64,000 nt of DNA from Mycobacterium florentinum (GTDB lineage Bacteria > Actinomycetota > Actinomycetes > Mycobacteriales > Mycobacteriaceae): NCBI RefSeq assembly GCF_010730355.1, contig NZ_AP022576.1, positions 496,001 to 560,000 on the forward strand, written 5' to 3'. Within the stretch, counting starts at the first letter, position 1. The number at the start of each line of letters is the position of its first letter. The translations under genes and the position numbers were made by a program. This document shows, in pieces, positions 62,252-64,000 of the stretch. The notes under the pieces are model-generated. The model was not told the DNA's origin. It worked only from the letters and a program-made list of their open reading frames with translations, and made no database searches.

Positions 62252-62418
62252 TGCCGTGATCCGCGGGGAATTCTTCTCGCTTCGGGCCTAATCCCGGAAC
62301 GTGGTTTTGCTCGCGGATGCCCGACGGACGGGCCGTCAGCGGTCGGCGGATGCTCAAAAGGCACGCTGACGCCAAGTGCGCGACGGAAGCGCTTGAAGGC
62401 GGAATGTCCATCCCGGGC

Positions 62419-62455
62419 CGTCGTCGGCGAGCGCGGCCGGCGCTCGCCGACGACG
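62419..62455. repeat. Perfect 16-base stem-loop
   Basis: CGTCGTCGGCGAGCGC (62419-62434) and GCGCTCGCCGACGACG (62440-62455) pair without mismatch around a 5-base loop GGCCG. No T-run follows. It could be a terminator, a recombination or protein-binding site, or a relic of a mobile element. Confidence 0.8.
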
Positions 62456-62459
62456 AACC

Positions 62460-62481
62460 CGCGCCGCCGCGCGGCGGCGCG
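62460..62481. repeat. Perfect 22-base palindrome of C and G
   Basis: CGCGCCGCCGCGCGGCGGCG plus CG is its own reverse complement over 22 bases. It starts 5 bases after the preceding stem-loop, so the two form a tandem of strong structures. Confidence 0.8.
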
Positions 62482-62781
62482 AGACTCCCTTATCAGACAA
62501 CTGCGGGTCACTCATATGAGTTTGCGGTGAGTAGCGGCGGATGGCGCGCGTTCGAGCGGATTTGTTCTGTTCGACGACAGTCGCAGTTACGTGGCGATAC
62601 CTAGCCCCGCAACCCATATTGGCTACCGTGTGCACCGCATCGGGACTGAATGCGGTGGCGGGCGATTCTGCGCCAGCTACCAGTCCTGAAGGCCCGGAGA
62701 TGGCCCTGATTGCGTCCGCCGACGTCGCGGCTGATGCGGCTTCATTTGGGCCGGGTGAAACCTTGATGAACGGACTGCTTA

Positions 62782-62904
62782 ATGTCGCGCGTTACCAGCA
62801 AAGTTCGTGCGGCTTTGATCCTGGACTATGCCGCGCCGATGGGCTCCGGATGCTCGCCAGCCTTTCCGGTGGCTCCTTTTGAGTCCCGCGAAACCGCGGG
62901 ATAG
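62782..62904 (+). pseudogene. Mini-lipoprotein B, frameshifted copy
   Basis: The frame begins MSRVTSKVRAALIL, as in A and C, and keeps GSGC with Cys24, but the hydrophobic core is broken by DYAAPMG and one base is missing between the Cys codon and the old stop. The frame therefore passes the aligned TGA and ends 12 codons later (PFESRETAG). The ribosome-binding site is also weakened. Most likely a dead paralog. Confidence 0.65.
62883..62900 (+). terminator. Hairpin at the end of unit B
   Basis: TCCCGCG-AAAC-CGCGGGA is a perfect 7-base stem just after the position of the ancestral stop codon of copy B. No U-tract follows. A related but imperfect sequence follows copy A. Confidence 0.45.
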
Positions 62905-63060
62905 TCCCATGGTTTTCGCGAACGTAAAAATCTCGGCCGAGGGCTTTTCATGTGCTGCCGATCGACGGACAACAGTGCACGTCAGTGAGATTTTCTGCCG
63001 GTCGGACGGACCTGAGCATCGCTTCACTCAGCGACACGGGCACATTACTTCATGGTAAAG
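62905..63060. other. Spacer between repeat units B and C
   Basis: 156 bases, no ORF of note, AT-richer than the surroundings. It presumably carries upstream promoter elements for unit C. Confidence 0.4.
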
Positions 63061-63097
63061 CTAGCATGTCTAGTAGATCTCGGGTTACTATCGGCAC

Positions 63098-63247
63098 CGG
63101 CCGATTCGGGTCTGAATGCGATGGTGGGCGCCTTCATGCCAGCTAATTATTGTTCGGAGTCAGGAGCGGCCGTTTTTTGCGCCTCCTGACACCAAAAACC
63201 CGGCTCCTACTTGAGTCGGGTGCAAACCGGGACGAATGGAGTGTGTT
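63098..63247 (+). ncRNA. Structured 5' leader of mini-lipoprotein C
   Basis: Stem 1 is a perfect GTCAGGAG/CTCCTGAC (63159-63166 with 63183-63190) around a loop with six Ts; stem 2 is CCCGGCT/AGTCGGG (63199-63205 with 63214-63220), paired through one G-U wobble. Differences from copy A fall in loops or keep pairing in stem 2, and repair the mismatch in stem 1. The upstream ORF stop overlaps the first base of the right arm of stem 2, as in A. Confidence 0.6.
63116..63214 (+). CDS. Upstream ORF C (32 codons) in the mini-lipoprotein leader
   Basis: Frame MRWWAPSCQLIIV then RSQERPFFAPPDTKNPAPT. The first 20 residues resemble copy A; after a one-base insertion the next residues differ, and a further two-base change brings the frame back to the same TGA in stem 2. 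Two adjacent Trp codons and one Cys codon near the start could act as stalling points. Translation is unproven. Confidence 0.4.
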   Translation: MRWWAPSCQLIIVRSQERPFFAPPDTKNPAPT

Positions 63248-63355
63248 ATGTCGGGCGTAACCAGCAAAATCAGTGTCGCCGTAATCCTTGGCTTTACCGC
63301 CGTCGCGGCGACGGGATGCACGCCGGTTCTATCGCTGATCACCATCTCGATGTAA
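63248..63355 (+). CDS. Mini-lipoprotein C, 35 residues
   Basis: Precursor with n-region MSGVTSK, core ISVAVILGFTAVAATG and Cys24 (A-T-G-C lipobox). The predicted mature product is 12 residues, CTPVLSLITISM, sharing C-x-P-V-L-S-L with copy A. GGAG lies 8 bases before the ATG, better spaced than in A. Possible roles, all speculative: a membrane-active lipopeptide, a signalling peptide from a lipoprotein signal sequence, or one half of a toxin-antidote pair with copy A. Confidence 0.62.
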   Translation: MSGVTSKISVAVILGFTAVAATGCTPVLSLITISM

Positions 63356-63868
63356 GTTCACGTGGCTTGTCGCACTGTGCTCTGGTCACGCGCGGGTGAA
63401 CGCTAGTCAAGTTGTTTGCTATGGTGCGGGGCCCTCTACACGACATGACGCCCTCGGGTAGGCATCATGTGTGTCCGCGCGGTGCGGGTGTTCGCCAACG
63501 CATTCTCAGCAGCCAGCCGCTCCGCGCCACGGGCGCGTGGGGCCGGCACGGCGTCTGCTGGCTTGGCGAGCACACCTAGTGCGTTGAGGTACCCCAGGGC
63601 GGCACTTTTCCAATCGTGCCGTTGCGGTGTTCGTCGTCTGTCCGGGCCGCCGATGGTTGCGGCCCGGACAGACGTGCGCTGCATCGCCGCCCAGACAGCA
63701 GCAGCGCGATCTGGGCGGCCCCGCCGACGGGGATTGGGTGCGGCGCCGCCTCAATATCGGTCTGTGGATGGCTGGGCGCCGTGGCTCGTCGAAGTCGGGC
63801 GCCAACCGCTACCTACGGCGTGTTCATCTGCGACGCTTTAATTGCATCGCGACGGGGAGGAGGACCTG
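63356..63868. other. Gene-poor region downstream of the repeat units
   Basis: 513 bases without a gene I trust. A minus-strand frame at 63436-63684 has a protein-like middle (ALGYLNALGVLAKPADAV) and fair GC at third positions, so it may be a small gene or a remnant, but it matches nothing I know. A 16-base stem-loop lies at 63635-63674. Confidence 0.4.
63635..63674. repeat. Perfect 16-base stem-loop
   Basis: CGTCTGTCCGGGCCGC (63635-63650) pairs with GCGGCCCGGACAGACG (63659-63674) across an 8-base loop. It could be a terminator or a relic of a mobile element end; no target duplication was seen. Confidence 0.78.
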
Positions 63869-64000
63869 ATGGCGCGCTTCGAAACCGAAATGGAAGTCTG
63901 CCCGCATTGCCGGCGGGCAGCCGAGGCCACAGTCGAGTACGTCCGCGACGCCGACGGCAAGGTCGTCCGCAGGCGGGTACACGATATTAACTGCCGATAC
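63869..64000 (+). CDS. Small CxxC protein, 3' end cut by the window
   Basis: The first 44 residues of a protein that runs off the window. Seen are MARFETEMEVCPHCRRAAEA with a CPHC zinc-knuckle or redox motif at 11-14, a basic GKVVRRRVHD segment and another Cys near residue 42 (INCRY). The strong ribosome-binding site GGGGAGGAGG just upstream supports the start. Probably a small zinc-ribbon protein; function unknown. Confidence 0.6.
   Translation, partial: MARFETEMEVCPHCRRAAEATVEYVRDADGKVVRRRVHDINCRY

Larger units (their letters stand above)
61970..62275 (+). repeat. Mini-lipoprotein repeat unit, copy A
   Basis: The first of three related units. From a shared CTAGC (61970) it runs through a -10 element (TATGAT), short upstream ORF, two leader hairpins and the mini-lipoprotein to a few bases past the stop. 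Copy C (63061-63360) matches it over nearly the whole length at roughly 80-85% by eye. Copy B (62601-62904) matches less well. Confidence 0.85.
62252..62600. other. Spacer between repeat units A and B
   Basis: About 350 bases with no gene. It contains two strong GC-rich hairpins near 62419-62481 that could end transcription from unit A, though 170 bases after its stop. Just after the stop the sequence TGCCGTGATCCGCGGGGA aligns with the region after copy B's ancestral stop. Confidence 0.5.
62601..62904 (+). repeat. Mini-lipoprotein repeat unit, copy B (degenerate)
   Basis: Alignable with units A and C from CTAGC (62601) through the -10 position (TACCGT, 62624-62629), the upstream ORF (ATG 62650, 19 codons to 62709), the place of stem 2 and the lipoprotein frame. 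The left arm of stem 2 has changed (GCGGCTT against GGCCGGG), so the hairpin is lost, and stem 1 is not recognisable. Confidence 0.7.
63061..63360 (+). repeat. Mini-lipoprotein repeat unit, copy C
   Basis: Intact copy, co-linear with unit A. The -10 element TACTAT is at 63086-63091, exactly 25 bases after CTAGC as in A. Upstream ORF, both hairpins, ribosome-binding site and lipoprotein frame are all kept. Confidence 0.85.

Noticed and set aside
62541..62882. ORF of 113 codons across repeat unit B
   Set aside because: It runs in a different frame from the alignable mini-lipoprotein and upstream ORF and has no counterpart in units A and C.
63436..63684. Minus-strand ORF of 82 codons
   Set aside because: The middle looks protein-like and third-position GC is moderate, but it has no recognisable domain, start context or neighbour support, so it is mentioned only in the regional note.

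Overview
This window is chromosomal DNA of a mycobacterium, probably a slow grower. It is GC-rich with strong GC preference at third codon positions, and it carries genus hallmarks: an antigen 85 mycolyltransferase (fbpB), a resuscitation-promoting factor, secreted chorismate mutase, long-form isocitrate lyase (ICL2), a fatty-acyl-AMP ligase (fadD31), CYP140 and paired SAM methyltransferases of the mycobacterial family. The backbone follows, inverted, the M. tuberculosis H37Rv segment from about Rv1930c to Rv1880c. All Rv numbers here are recalled from memory and used as positional names; nothing was searched.

Layout. 1-5.8 kb: a cut DJ-1/PfpI gene, an NTF2-like gene and an SDR sharing a KstR-like site, DUF2071 protein, FadD31 and a small membrane protein. 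5.9-8.9 kb: an AtoE-type transporter translationally coupled to an allophanate-hydrolase-like amidase. 8.9-15.8 kb: tandem serine-hydrolase lipoproteins, SRPBCC protein, FAD monooxygenase, LLM oxidoreductase and two small exported proteins. 16-22 kb: ICL2, a metallo-beta-lactamase-fold hydrolase, an ArsR/AHSA1 pair, fadB5 and a PEBP protein. 22-33.2 kb: where H37Rv carries furA-katG, this genome has an accessory block with a CrtI-like oxidoreductase and TetR regulator, a TetR/DUF962/hydrolase set, LysR with tautomerase and nitronate monooxygenase, an AMP-ligase operon flanked by two paralogous EthD-like genes, and a divergent AhpD-like/nitroreductase/SRPBCC operon. 33.2-43 kb: backbone genes (aao, STAS protein, nanT, cinA, dtd, a methyltransferase) with an enoyl-CoA hydratase, an amidohydrolase and a HAD phosphatase inserted. 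43-52 kb: zinc alcohol dehydrogenase plus Baeyer-Villiger monooxygenase, a nitronate monooxygenase with an exact KstR box, a CYP125-family P450 with its own dehydrogenase, and a YceI protein. 52-61.6 kb: methyltransferase, DUF7159 protein, fbpB, chorismate mutase, rpf, SRPBCC, SDR, lppE, cyp140, a Tat lipoprotein dienelactone hydrolase and an NTF2/LEH-like protein.

The least ordinary part is 61.6-63.4 kb, which has no long genes. It holds a decayed copy of the 3' end of the LEH-like gene and three diverged copies of a roughly 300-base unit. Each unit has a -10 promoter element, a short upstream ORF (19-32 codons), a leader able to form two hairpins (clear in copies A and C), and a tiny lipoprotein of 33-35 residues whose predicted mature form is only 10-12 residues. 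Copies A and C look intact; the middle copy B is frameshifted. I regard this as the best candidate in the window for an undescribed system.

Gene packing is tight. All 17 convergent gene pairs end within 26 bases of each other or overlap, and six of them share one CTAG tetranucleotide as both stop codons. No tRNA, rRNA, CRISPR array or intact insertion sequence was seen.
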